Below, piece after piece: positions 45,926 through 57,829 of a DNA stretch of 64,000 nt. The stretch covers positions 1 to 64,000 of the forward strand of contig CAWZYM010000310.1 in NCBI GenBank assembly GCA_963966185.1, given 5' to 3'. Source of the DNA: Rhabditoides inermis. Taxonomy: Eukaryota; Nematoda; Chromadorea; Rhabditida; Rhabditidae. The position numbers and the translations under genes were made by a program. Each line of letters starts with the position of its first letter. Position 1 is the stretch's first letter. The notes beneath the pieces are model-generated. The model searched no databases. It was not told the DNA's origin and worked only from the letters and a program-made list of their open reading frames with translations.

Positions 45926-45964
45926 CTTTCCCTGATGATGTCATAAAGGCGAAACGTCGGAATT
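45926..45964 (+). ncRNA. Hammerhead-ribozyme-like motif (right arm copy)
   Basis: In order: TTCC, the core CTGATGA, a weak stem II (GTC, loop, GGC; one G-U), GAAAC, then GTC and GGAA. TTCC and GGAA pair as stem I, and the cleavage triplet GTC is in place. Stem III would be only AC/GT, which is the minimal form seen in hammerheads of Penelope-like retroelements, thought to work as dimers. The core and stem I are seen directly; activity is untested inference. Confidence 0.45.
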
Positions 45965-48924
45965 AACTGTTTCACTCGCGGTATATCGGCTGAACATCAC
46001 TTTTCCACATTATTTTTTCTCACAAGTCAAATTTTACTGCGAAATCATCACCTGCCTATATGAATATGACTAAATAACTTTGCCAGTTAGTTATCCACTC
46101 TCCAATTTCGTCAGTTAGTTCTGATTCTAAAAATGATCCTTCAATTTGAAGTCGTGAGAAGGTTGTTGATATATAAAGCTTATCGAAGCTATTTCTAGCC
46201 GTTCATCCAACGTCTCCGATTTGTCGAGCAGGTAATGGAGAGTGGCACAGATGGAACTCAACCTTTTTTCATCATTTTATGTGCCATCATATCGTTACTA
46301 TCTTGTCATTGCAGATCTGCGATGCGGAAATGTTTCAAAAAAAAAGTAGATCATGTTATACTGATCTAAACAATTGAGACAATACTTATTCCCAAAGTGC
46401 GTTTCCAAACATCGAATCACAATTTAGACATATGTTGATTGCGACCAAAAGTGTGAGACGGTTACCTTTGTAAGCTCATCGGATTCGCAGTCAATGACTG
46501 ATTCATGAGGCTAATCATGAGGTCAGTGTAAGCAGATTTCCAACATGTTGCCCTCAGAACCCTGATTGTCGTTCGCCCCTTCACTGATCTCACACTCTCT
46601 TGCGATTGACTAGCAGTACTTTTCCACATGACTCATTTTAACAGCGCCGGCCACTTCTTCTCTCGCCATAACACTCGATTCGCGGAAATTAAAGTTTCAC
46701 GATTTTGGTGTATGAAGTTTTCAAAAACACTCAAACACTTAGGTCTGCCTAATCAACACACATGACTGTGAAATTCTTGCTATTTTGGCTTCCAATTATT
46801 TTTTAAAGGTAATGTTCACTTTGCATTTGAAAGCGAAGTTGACTATACCAGAATATGAAATTTGGTGCCATAATTGTGCAGTCATGAGTGTTGGTGATAA
46901 TTCACCGTTTAACGCACAACTTCCTTGTATTTCTCGCATGTTCACAACGTTTTACTGTTCTGTTCAATCCTCAAGAATTTGTTTGAATACGTTTTCGTTA
47001 ATTTTTATCAATTTTTTCAATATAAATCAAAACAAAACGTCATTATAACTCACAATAATAAAAGACATTTTTTAGTTGAACCATGAATCTATTTCAGAAC
47101 AAAAATCGTTATTACTATTTTATTCTATTCTCAGAGTGTACACTTTCTTTCAAACACTAACAGTTATGTAGTTCTATTCTCGCAAGAGTTGCGCGCTGTG
47201 TGGCAGATGGAAGAGGGGAAATCATCTTTCGGCAAAAGAGAAACAAGATGAGCAAACGGTTATAACACCATGTTGCGAACTGCAAGCGAGGTGGATCGGA
47301 AACTTATGCTCTGGCGCCAGTAATATTTTGTATAATGATAATGACAGGTGTCACCGATTGGTGCATGAAACCGTCTCAAAAATATGAATCCGTAGATGGT
47401 TCGGTTCAACATATCATAGCGCGTATTTACAAACTCAAGTCAAAAAGAAAAGAAAAAAGGACTTCAATTTTCAGTTATTTTACCTTGTCGACATTATCGA
47501 ATGTGACGTCAGTTCGTGACATCAAGTAGCAATAACCCCCAATAACTTGAACATTGCATGCATACATGCGTACTTTTTTGAGTAATTGAGTGAGCGTAAC
47601 TCAGCGTTCAGCCTCTTATAAACAGTTGTAGATTTAGAGGGCGAATATGGAATATTATAATCTTGCCTGATCTTCAGGTTAGGGTGGCTCTTGTTCTCGC
47701 CAACAACGCCATCTTTTAAAACGGTATAAACGTGAAAAATGTGTTAGTGTTTCAACAGTTTTTCTGCGCAAACAGAACTTCAAAACTTGTATTCATTAAA
47801 GATAACGAAACCGACTTCATCTTGAAGATCAGATAGAATCTATTGTCCGAAATATATCCTTTGGACGCAAACGCGGAAAAATTTAGAATTGAGAACTCAA
47901 CGCCTGTGCAAATTTTACGATTTTATTGTAATCTGCATTTCGAACAAGCAGTCTGCTCGGACACTGGACGGGACTTCTCTATCTCATGTATTTTTATTTT
48001 TGCTTTATTCACACATCCTAAAGTGACATTGCTCTTTTCGTTTTCAAGTCTCATTCATACTGTAAATCACATGTATGGAGGTGTGTTTATGGGAAATGAA
48101 AATCAATACTTTGTTTCCGTCTACATTCTTCCGTTCTTGATCCACTATTAATGGCTCAACAGTGTCGAGAACGAGAATTATTTTAACTGAGGTTAATCCC
48201 GTAATCGCGCGTGTCCTGTGCCAATTTTTTTAGAATTGGAATCGTATTTCAGGACTCATCGGAGCTACTGAAAGTCGCAATTCAACAAATATTACACATC
48301 AGTGAGATGATACAGTGATGAGTTAAAATAAGTGAAAGCCTGAGAGAATTTCTGTGAAAGAAAAAAACCGTCCGTATTTTGTCGTCTACAAAGATGTTCG
48401 CTGGACTGCGACATGCGACAAGCAGGTGTGAGAGACCGCCCCAATTTTAAAAGATCGTAGCGAGAGTCTCATAAAATCATGATAGCAGAATATGACATCA
48501 CAATCACAATGAAAGGATAGGAAGAAGCAAACAGATACAGTGAGTCAAGAATTTTTAGGCTAACGCCTGGGAAAACAGTGGGGGTGACGAGGGTAGTGGC
48601 AAAGACGACCGACCGATAATGTTATCCCATAAACTAGTAGTAATTAGAATACCGTTATTGACGTGTAAAATTTCGGAAATTCTTTTACTGTACACATAGT
48701 AACTACTCGCGCTCGGACTGCTTACACATGAGCTGCTTCCCACCGGCTCAATAGTTATCTTGGAAAGGATTCTGGAAAGGAAAGGAAGGAAAGGACGGGA
48801 GGGTTTGGAAAGGAAAGGACGGGAGGGTACTGTCGCCTGACATTAAGGAAGGCGAGAGTGTATCTGTAAACAGGTACGGGTCGGAGAGTTTACCTTTAAG
48901 CGAGTGCATGGTACGGCTGATGGG

Positions 48925-50085
48925 CAGTCCGTATTTTTACGTCTACAAGAAAAGAACATTGAATTGGGGGTTGGGAGTATCTAACAGTTTGCATTTTTAA
49001 ATCGTCTCAGTTCGCGCGTGTTCTCGCCGGGGGGTACTGTAGCCATGTGCAGGCAGGTGAGAGAGTATGGAAATGGAAGTGAGAGGATACAGAGAGCGAG
49101 TAAGGGACCGGCCGTATTTTGACGTCTACAAAAGTGGAAGATCGTGGCGGGAGCCTCTCACAGTTTGCATTTTCAAATCATCCCGCTTCGCGCGACTTTT
49201 GATCGAAGGATCGAAGTACTGTAGCCAGCGACAGGTGAGAGAGTATGGAGTTGAGAGGGCACCGAGACCGAAAGGAAACCGTCCGTATTTTGACGTCTAC
49301 AAAACGAAAAGATCGTGTTGGGAGCCTCAAACAGTTTGCATTTTCAAATCATCACGCTTCGCGCGCCTATCATAGAGGTACTGTAGCCAGCGACAGGTAA
49401 GAGAGTACGGGGATGAGAGGGCACAGACAGAGAGTGAGGGACCGGCCATATTTTGACGTCTACAAAAGTGGAAGATCGTGGTGGAAGTCTCTGGTCATTT
49501 GCATTTTCAAACCGTCTCGTTTCCCGCGTCTTTCCACAGGGGGTACTGTAGCCAGCGACAGGTGAGAGAGTATGAAGGTGAGAGGGCACAGACAGAGAGT
49601 GAGGGACCGGCCATATTTCACCGTCTACAAAAGTGGAAGATCGTGGTGGGAGTCTCTGGCCATTTGCATTTTCAAATCATCACGCTTAGCGCGTTTATCA
49701 TAAAGGTACTGTAGCCAGCGACAGGTGAGAGAGTACGGGGATGAGAGGGCACAGACAGAGAGTGAGGGACCGGCCATATTTTACCGTCTACAAAAGTGGA
49801 AGATCGTGTGGGAGCCTCTCACAGTTTGCATTTTCAAACCATCACGCTTCGCGCGCCTATCATAGAGGTACTGTAGCCAGCGACAAGTGAGAGAGTATGA
49901 AGGTGAGAGCGCACAGACAGAGAGTGAGGGACCGGCCATATTTCACCGTCAAAAGTGGAAGATCGTGGTGGGAGTCTCTGGCCATTTGCGTTTTCAAATC
50001 ATCTCGCTTCGCGCGTCTTTTCATAGAAGTAGCACAGGCAGGTAGCGTCATCCAGGTAGGCCGGGGTACTGTAGTCTCTCTTATC
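48925..50085 (-). repeat. 163-bp tandem array, right arm
   Basis: Mirror of the 31855-33012 array, with the same number of units and the same unit order. Confidence 0.93.
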
Positions 50086-50118
50086 AGGCACCGGATCTGG
50101 CAGTCTGCCGCGCGCGGG

Positions 50119-50175
<57 letters not shown>
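50119..50175 (+). repeat. (GA)n microsatellite, longer than in the left arm
   Basis: The mirror tract near 31780-31817 is 18 bp shorter, which is the first of the two length differences between the arms. Confidence 0.9.
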
Positions 50176-50177
<2 letters not shown>

Positions 50178-50466
50178 GCGGGAGTGAGACCGGAAAGGGC
50201 GAGAGAAACCGTCCAATAGGTATCCGTCCCCTGTCAACCTCCCTGTCAACTGCGAGAGAGCGAGAGAGCGCAGAGACAGCTACCCCCCCCGCATCTCGAC
50301 CTTTCGAGTCTCTCGCCCTTTAGCGAGACTGAATGTAAACATAAATGGTCTCAGCTCCTTCCACTACTCTCTCACGTCCTCATCATTTCTTAACGTTTTT
50401 TTCCATACTTTTCACTACTCATTCCCATGTGATTCCCCGCCCCGTGCGGCTGCGTTGCGGTGGCAG

Positions 50467-51633
50467 AGGAGGAGCTGCAGCGACTGAAGAGCGTGGTATG
50501 CCTCCCCTTCTCTCTCGTCTCTATCACTTCATTCGTCTTATAGAAATCCTCACTGTAGCTCATGAATGCAGCTACCGTGCCGGTCTACTGTACCTACCGT
50601 ACCGTATTACAGTATGCACTGCTATCATCGATGCTTTCGTTTTCAGGCGAAGAACACGATGATGAAGAACGCGGAGTTGGAGAAGAAGCTGCTCGCCTCG
50701 GAGGTGGCTGTCTGTCTCTCTGTCTGTATCTCTGTCTGTCTCTCTGTCTCTGGCTTCCTCTGTCTATCTCTGTCTATCTCACCCCTTTTCTGCAACAAGA
50801 TTGTTGAGGAGAAGCAGGACGAGGAGCAGAGAGCCGCCAAGGCGAGCACGGAGAGGAGCCGGGAGATGAGGAGGGAGCAGCGCGACCACGACCACGATGA
50901 AGAGAACCGTCTCAAGGACATCATCGAGACGCTGGAACTCCAGATCGAGGTATGTCATCTGCCTACCTCACGGGCATGTAGCCGGTCTTTGCAGTCTCTT
51001 TGTTGCGATCTCGAGAAGAAGGAGGTGGAGCACGAGAGGGTCAAGAAGCAGCTCGAAAAGGTACTTGACACACCAAAATTAGTAACCTCTAAACACAGTA
51101 GTTACCGTACTACTGGTTACTGTAGCTCACCGTGTTCGCCAGTCGATTCCGGCTGGTCGTCGCAAGGAGGGCGGAGCCGGCGGACAAGCAGTCATGGAGT
51201 GTTGTGGAAAGGTGGGCAGGGCGACCTTCGGGAAGAACCTCGGCAGTCACTTACAGCCGCGCAAGGGTCCGCTGGCGCACGTCATGATCCACGTGGTGGG
51301 AGGCAGGGACGACCTGCGGTGCGTCTGCGCCAAACGAGGCTACAGTGAGTGCCTTTCTCTCTTTCCTACTCTCACACACTTCTGCACACAGAGCTGTCGG
51401 GGCTTCGGGCGCACGTGAGCGGCAAGCACGCGGAGCTGTCGCTCATCGGTGTGGTCCTGGCCAAGCAGGCCGTCCGCCAGGAGGTCGCCGACAAGTTCGC
51501 ACATGCCTTCCCCGAGGTGAGCCAATGTCTCCATCGCCCTGTCAATGTTGTGTTATAGCTGCCCCCGCCCGTGTTCAATACGCCCGCCTCGGACGAGCCT
51601 GCTGCGTGGGCGGATGCCAACAAGCACCTTTGA
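50467..51633 (+). pseudogene. 3' part of a coiled-coil gene (copy 2), 5'-truncated
   Basis: Identical exon set to 29134-30300, again starting at EELQRLKSV because the repeat starts just upstream. Both copies keep open frames and splice sites, so they are recent duplicates or one is still part of a functional gene elsewhere. Confidence 0.6.
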
Positions 51634-51952
51634 ATCCTTCTTGAGTGTGCTCGCTGAGTAGATCGTGTAGATAGACAAGTGTAGATAGTGATGGTGTAGG
51701 TTGGTTTGAAAACCATGCAGAATCTGAATAAACATTTTTTTCACAATGCTTGAACATGTTTTTAAAACATACAAAATGAAGAGGGGCAGCAGCCGGTACC
51801 TTGGTTGTGCGAGAGTGGAAATGACTGGAATGTGGAAGAGGCGCTGGCGTAGCGATTCACTCTCGTCTCTGGTCCATCGAAAATTATAGTTGATCATGGT
51901 GATGTCATCTTGAAAGAACACAAGTTTCGAACAAGAATTCTCAAAACAACAC

Positions 51953-51975
51953 TTCAACGAGCTATAAACGTAAGC
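51953..51975 (-). pseudogene. 5S rRNA 5'-end fragment (23 nt), repeat copy 2
   Basis: Counterpart of 30620-30642 with one substitution (GCTATAAAC for GCTATGAAC). Confidence 0.75.
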
Positions 51976-52294
51976 GCGAGTGTTGGAGATGTGTTTGGTG
52001 AAGTGCGTGTTTGACGCCTGGGAGCACATTGATAAGGGATAGGACATGATGGAGCTTCTTCTCCCACTCCTTCTTTCAATCATCCATCCCATCACCTCCC
52101 ACCTCTCTCTCACTTGTTAAGCAGAAACGATTGAGTCAGGTAAAGGATGAGAGAGAGATAGAGAGAAAAAAAATATTTATAGATTTAGAGAAAAAAGAAC
52201 TCCTCTTGCGAACCGACAGTTGACCGAGGATGACGTGAGACGATACTCCCAGGCGTCAAACACGCTTTTCACCAAAGACATCGCCAGCAGTCTC

Positions 52295-52334
52295 GCTTAC
52301 GTTCATAGCTCGTTGAATATACGCCATCCCGTCC
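52295..52334 (+). pseudogene. 5S rRNA 5'-end fragment (40 nt), repeat copy 2
   Basis: Counterpart of 30962-31001; identical to the 5' end of the 5S gene at 63909. Confidence 0.8.
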
Positions 52335-52915
52335 ATCCATCCTGCCGCCCAGCGAACAACCACCTCTGATTTCCCCCTGTGTGATAATTGAGTATGATCG
52401 TGTAGATAGACAAGTGTAGATAATGATGATGTAGTGTATTCGTATTCGTATGTTCTTATCAAAATAGTATTCGTTTTATACCATGTAGATTTTGAATAAA
52501 AAATTTCACGATGTTTGAACATGTGTTTACATACAAAATAAAGGGAGCAGCAACCGCTACCTTGGTTAAGCGAGAGTGGAAATGACTGGAATGTGGAAGA
52601 GGCGGTGGTGTAGAAACTCACTCTCGTCTCTCCGTGGCGACCGCGTGCGGCGTCGTCTCGTTCCTGCTACTCCGTGGGTGGTCGGCCGCGTATCGATCGG
52701 TTATCGATTTCTTGCAGTGGTGTCTATCTCGGTGATTGTTCTGGCGCACGGAGGCGTGTTCAACTCAGCTGTGGCGAAGTGTGAGTGAGGGTTGGCCTGG
52801 TTGGACGACTGGCTTACAGGGAAGAACCCGGACCGAGTGGCGCACACGTACGCTCGTCGTGGATTCGTGCATGTGGGTATCAATCGAGTATCGATCGCAT
52901 ATCGATTGCTCCCAG

Positions 52916-53883
52916 CTCGACGTGGCTGTGCGCAAAATTGGTGAATACTGTGTGTGAGTAGCGTGATTTGCCATGATCTGTGCAGAGTGATCTACATAAT
53001 TAGAGTGATACCGGAAAGTGAAAGACTCGATGACGTATATCGCTCCGTTTCCTCTGTCATTGCTCGGGGATCTGTAGAGCTTTCAGAAAATAAATAGAAA
53101 CTATATAAAACGAACGCCTCAATCGTTTGATACAGTACAGTACAATCAGCTACACTACAATCACTTCACTACAAATCGATACACTACAAAAAGTAGACAG
53201 TTTGTAGAAATGAGTAATATTTATAGTAAAAGTGATAGTTGACTGTAACTCCGTTCAGAGGCTGAATTTTGAATTGCTCCAAAAAAAAAGAAGTGTTGTT
53301 CACAGTAGTCTACATGTGACTACGTAGTTTGTTTTGTGGTTTCATCGCTTGTAACGGAGTGTGTCATATTCAAAAATTGCGAGAGAACTGACGATGGTTG
53401 GTCTGTTCCTTTAACATTTGATTGATGAATCAACATCAAATGGGGGGTAAAGTCGTCTCCAATCGGCCAGGAATGGGCGGAGCTTGAAAGTTGGACCCAC
53501 CACTTGGCCTAGTGCCAAGCAGCCACGCTTTCTCACGAAAAACAGGAGGGTGTATTCGAACTCGCGACCATCAGCGTGAGAGGCGCGTGTCTAACCAGCT
53601 GCGCCATCGAGGCAGTTAGTTGGCATGCGTAACCATAGACTGATTTGACTTCCGGCTGGATGCGAAGAAATTAGGCGGGCGTTGAAACGTAGTTCACTTG
53701 GAAAGAAACAGACCCGAACAAACTAACACCGTTCTATCCAACAGGGGGGTAGAAATTGTCAACACTCACGTCCACGTCGTGCCCTCCGGGAGTCTGTTTG
53801 CCTGTGCATACAGACTGCTAAGTTCAAGTGTTGACTACTTTCGAGTCAAGGAATTGTCACCCTTTGACAATACGACAGGCATC
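52916..53883. other. Intergenic, upstream of the RTE-like element
   Basis: Mixed AT-rich sequence with ACTACAA-type short repeats near 53135-53190 and a tRNA-like core at 53546-53613. The 5' boundary of the LINE is not visible. Confidence 0.4.
53546..53613 (-). repeat. tRNA-like SINE core upstream of the RTE-like element
   Basis: The minus strand has GCCTCGA, A box TGGCGCAGCTGGTTAGA and B box GAGTTCGAATAC. The anticodon and acceptor stems do not form. Pol III-derived repeat. Confidence 0.5.
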
Positions 53884-56375
53884 ATGCCCAACATACCGAC
53901 TATGCGATCATCGCAAAGAACCAGGACCCGCTACATGTCCTACAATGTCCGTTCTGCCAGAAGCTTTGCAGACCGGAGCCTGCTCTCGGAAGAGCTCGAG
54001 CGGCACGGAGTGGACGTGGCGATGCTACAGGAGACCCGAATCGACCGGACGTACTGCGATTCCTTGCGGTACAAGTACTACAGCGCACTGCCCACTTCTA
54101 GGGCGGTGTGCGGGGTGACTGTTGCCATCTCCACCTCCGCCAACGTCAACGTGCTCGCCATCAACCCTCTCTCGCCCCGACTCATCTACGTGGATGCAGA
54201 AGTACGAGGAAAGAAGACCCGCATCGTGTCGGCGCATGCGCCAACCGAGGATGCCGAGGAGGTGGAGAAGGACAAGTTCTTTGACGAGCTGGCCAAGATT
54301 GTGAGATCGGCCGGCAAGTCAGAGCTCGTCCTCGGACTTGACTCGAACAGCCGCGTGGCTGCCGACGCCAGCCCAGCAATGGGCAGGTGGAGGCGTGCTG
54401 CTGACTGCACAAGCGACAACGGTCAGCGGATAGTGGATCTGCTGGAGAGTTACGACCTTATCGTCGCGTCGGCCTGGAAGCGCAACCGTCCCTGGCAGCG
54501 CGCAACCTGGAGGAAGAACTGCATCGGGAGGCCGCACCAGATCGACTACCTGCTCGTCAAGAAGAGCCAGGCCGGCGCCGTCCTCTCCAGCAAGAGCCTG
54601 CCGGACTTCAAATACGACTCGGATCACATCCCCGTGGTTCTTGTCGTGAGCGGATCCGGAACGCGCCGGAAGAGACCGCCCCGCCTCTACCAGAAGAGAC
54701 CGCCCCGCCTCGACTCTCGCCTGCTGATTACGGATGGTGACGTGCGCGCGGACTACCGAGGGATAGTGGAGAAGAATCTGCACGAGAGGCAGAAGAAAGG
54801 AGAGACAGATGCTGACTCGTGGACGGCTGCAGTTCAGCAGGCAGCCAAGGAGGCGATTCCAACTCTGAAGGTGGAGAAGAAGCACGATGGAGCGTCAGTG
54901 AAGGAATCCTTGTGCTACGCGAGCATGCTGCTGGCGAAGCAGAGAGGAAAGCTGAAGGCCTACCGTCAACTTAAGGCGGAGCTGCGGAGGATTCGGAAGG
55001 AGCAGTGGGAGGAGGAATGGATGAGGAGGAGCAAGGAGTTCGAGGACGCTTGGGAAAGGCAGGATGCCCGCACGGCATTCTCCCTGTTGAAGCGGTACAG
55101 CGGGAAGTGGAGCAGGACGACGCCCGTCATCTCTGACGGCGTGTCACTCGTAACCGGGGAAGCAGCGCGCGCGGTGTGGGCTGGTCACTTCGACCGCCTA
55201 CTCAACCTGCCGTGCCCGTCTGCTCCCGCCCTGCCACATGCCGCCCGTTCTGACTACAACTGCAGGACGGAGCCGCCAACCATGGAGGAGCTGCTTTTGT
55301 GCATGAAGAAGCTGAAGAATGGGAAGGCTTCCGGAGACGACGACCTCACTCCGGAGATGATGAAGGCTCTGCGCGGTATCTCATTGATCCGCGTGTGCTA
55401 CAAGCTGGTGGAGCGTCTGCTGCTACTTCGCATTGTGGAGCACCGCGAGAAGACCGCCCGAGACGAGCAGCACGGATTCCGCCCAGGAAGGTCTACCATC
55501 GACGCCGTCTTCTCTCTGAGACGGATCGTTGAGCTGCGTGCCCGATTCAAGAAGCCGACCTACATCATCTTTGTCGACTTCCGGGCAGCATTCGACAGTC
55601 CCGATCGAGACCGCCTCTTCGATGCGGTGCGCGCCGACGGAGTACCAGCCCCGCTAGTCGACCTTCTACGAGACCTGTACAGCCGTACTACTGCCGCTGT
55701 CCGCACTCCTTGCGGAATCACGCAGCAGTTCGCCGTCCGGACTGGAGTGCGCCAAGGATCTGTCTGCGGCCCGCTTCTGTTCAACTATGTCATCGACGAC
55801 GTGATGCGACGTGTTGTGGAGGAGTGTGGAGGAGGAGTGGATCTGCACCCGACAGGACGGAAAGTCACCGACCTCGACTACGCGGATGACATCGCTCTGC
55901 TTGGAGAAGACCCTGTTAACCTGCAGAAAGCTGTCGACCGTCTCAGTCTCCTCGCTGCCTCGTACGGTCTGACCCTCAGGCCGGACAAGTGCGAGTCGAT
56001 GACCATCCCGCGAGGAGTAAAGGAGGAGTTCACTGTCAATGGAGAGAAGATCGCGCAGACCACCAACTTCCGCTACCTCGGTTCGTGGATTAGCAGCGAC
56101 GCCGACCTTACTAAGGATGTGGAGGCGCGAATCGCCCAAGCCTGCTCCGCGTTCAATTCGCTGGAAAAGGTTTTGTGGAGATCGATCTACCTCGAGGGAT
56201 ACTTCGTTCCGCAGAGCTTGGAACACTCGCAATGGGCAGTGGATGGACGCTGTTATGGACATGGCACAAGACCGCGTCAAGTGGTCAGAACTGGTTCACA
56301 CGATGCTCGCCGGCTAAGGAGCGACAATGCTCCAGATAATCTACGGAGAATCGGCCGAGGAGTGAGTGAGTGAGT
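53884..56375 (+). mobile_element. Non-LTR retrotransposon, RTE-like (endonuclease plus reverse transcriptase), 3' part damaged
   Basis: One long frame runs from the ATG at 53884 (open upstream to 53698). The apurinic endonuclease comes first: MSYNVRSAR, AMLQETR, LGLDSNS, RATWRKN, HQIDYLL and SDHIPVVL hold the catalytic Asn, Glu, Asp-x-Asn and Ser-Asp-His. The reverse transcriptase follows: LKNGKASGDDDLTPE, EQHGFRPGRSTIDA, FVDFRAAFDS, GVRQGSVCGPLLFN and the YADD box (DYADDIALL), then FRYLGSWISSD. After VLWRSIYLEG the expected C-terminal part is missing, and the usual end (WMDAVMDMAQDRVKWSELVH) appears in another frame (to 56317). A deletion and frameshift therefore inactivate it. The (GAGT)n end at about 56359-56375 is the short-repeat 3' tail typical of RTE elements. 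GC content is high, like the host exons. Confidence 0.85.
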
Positions 56376-57829
56376 CTATCCAACAACACACATCCACTTC
56401 AGGGACAATTGTCAGTACATCGATATCACTTCCCAAATTCATGCGCAGCATCGATCAATATAAGATTTCCAAGTTTATTGCAAAAGGAACAAAAAACAGT
56501 TTCGTCAACAAATACGGAGATGGTGTTCTTGGTGTGCGCGTGACAGAAATCGGGGTTCGGGAAGCGAAGACTCAACCTTCAATATGTACGTTTCACACAA
56601 ATTCCGTCATAACATAAAATGAAACATTTTACAACTGAACTATAATTCATGGATTGCCATCGTTTGTGAACATGATAAGATGTATCAAAAACATGCTGTT
56701 TACCTTGATGAAGCAAGAGATGTACTTGACAGAGACCTGGTGTTGTGCTTGCGACAGCCCACAAGTGCGGCGAGTACGAAACCTCCTGCAATCATGCCAC
56801 AGTCATAACACGTAGACGAAACATATCACATTATACAATCATCAAGCACTATAATTTATAAATTGTATACCTTGTCAACTCCACACTGTGCCGCCGTCGT
56901 CTGTCTGCCCACCTGGCTCTGCGCTGCGACCGACCGCCGATAGCAGCAAGTTCACAGGGTGCTCTCACATGATGAAGAAGGAAGCAACCGTCCTATATCG
57001 GGTTGCTAAGGTTGCTATCTAGTTCATTGCGCGCTATCTGAACCGATGAACCGGTGTCTTTTTTGGGAAACATTTATGGAAATAGAATGCAAAAGTACTC
57101 CTTAGCTACCGTCTTTTGGATTTGATATCAAATTGCGCTGAACTACATTTGAAAATAACTTCGTTCAAAGTTTATGAAATCATACCAAATTTTCATGAGA
57201 GGTATATCGAGACCATAGCTACAACTCTATGATCGCAATTTTCCGAATTCGGTTCTCATAATTTAGATAACTAGCATGATCTGAATTACTTTATAACATA
57301 ACTTGGAATCAAGTGATGCTATCAATCGATATCAAACTTGTGCGTAATAGAGACACTTCTGAGGATGAAATAACGTTAAAAACTTAATTGTAACCTACAA
57401 TCTAGGAGTTTCCCCACCGAGCATACACTTATCACAAAATAACTCTTTAACGGCTTGTCTAAATTTAAATTCGACCAAACTTATCACATGTATACAAATT
57501 GACCCGCTCTACAAACGTATGATCTCAGAATTGAAATAAGTATCTTTTCTCGAAATACCGTAATCATCGACATAATCATTGGCACTGGTGGAATGAGGTG
57601 CATTTACATAATTTTCTCATTGGCCTACGTCATTTTCAATGAAATAATAATTCGCCTACCGCGAAAACGGGGGAACCACTATATTCGAAAACACTCGCGC
57701 TTGTTGAGCCATCCACTTACTGCTTATTTGTGCTCGCGGAGTCAAATCTGCACCGGGTTTACAATGATTTTGCGCATGTAGGAATTTAACAATTTAAGAG
57801 TTAGTTTTGTGCATATAGGGGTTTTCAAA
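56376..57829. other. AT-rich intergenic, no gene recognised
   Basis: A GC-rich island at about 56880-57000 has exon-like minus-strand sequence flanked by possible splice sites, but no start codon or domain. The remainder is AT-rich with no structure noted. Confidence 0.35.

Larger units (their letters stand above)
41418..50372 (-). repeat. Palindrome right arm (8.95 kb)
   Basis: Reverse complement of 31583-40499 with the small differences noted there. It ends exactly where direct-repeat copy 2 begins. Confidence 0.97.
50373..52915 (+). repeat. 2.54-kb direct repeat, copy 2
   Basis: Same sequence and orientation as 29040-31582. After TTGCTCCCAG at 52915 the sequence continues into CTCGACGTGGC, different from what follows copy 1. 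Confidence 0.97.

Noticed and set aside
31583..50372. Polinton/Maverick or Helitron interpretation of the palindrome
   Set aside because: No polymerase, integrase, helicase or capsid motif is visible in either arm and no 6-bp target duplication was found; the flanks are long direct repeats.
53546..53613. Functional tRNA gene
   Set aside because: A and B boxes are present but the anticodon and acceptor stems do not pair.
56706..56990. Two exon-like blocks on the minus strand joined in frame
   Set aside because: Splice-like signals and an open frame exist, but there is no start codon before an upstream stop and no recognisable domain.
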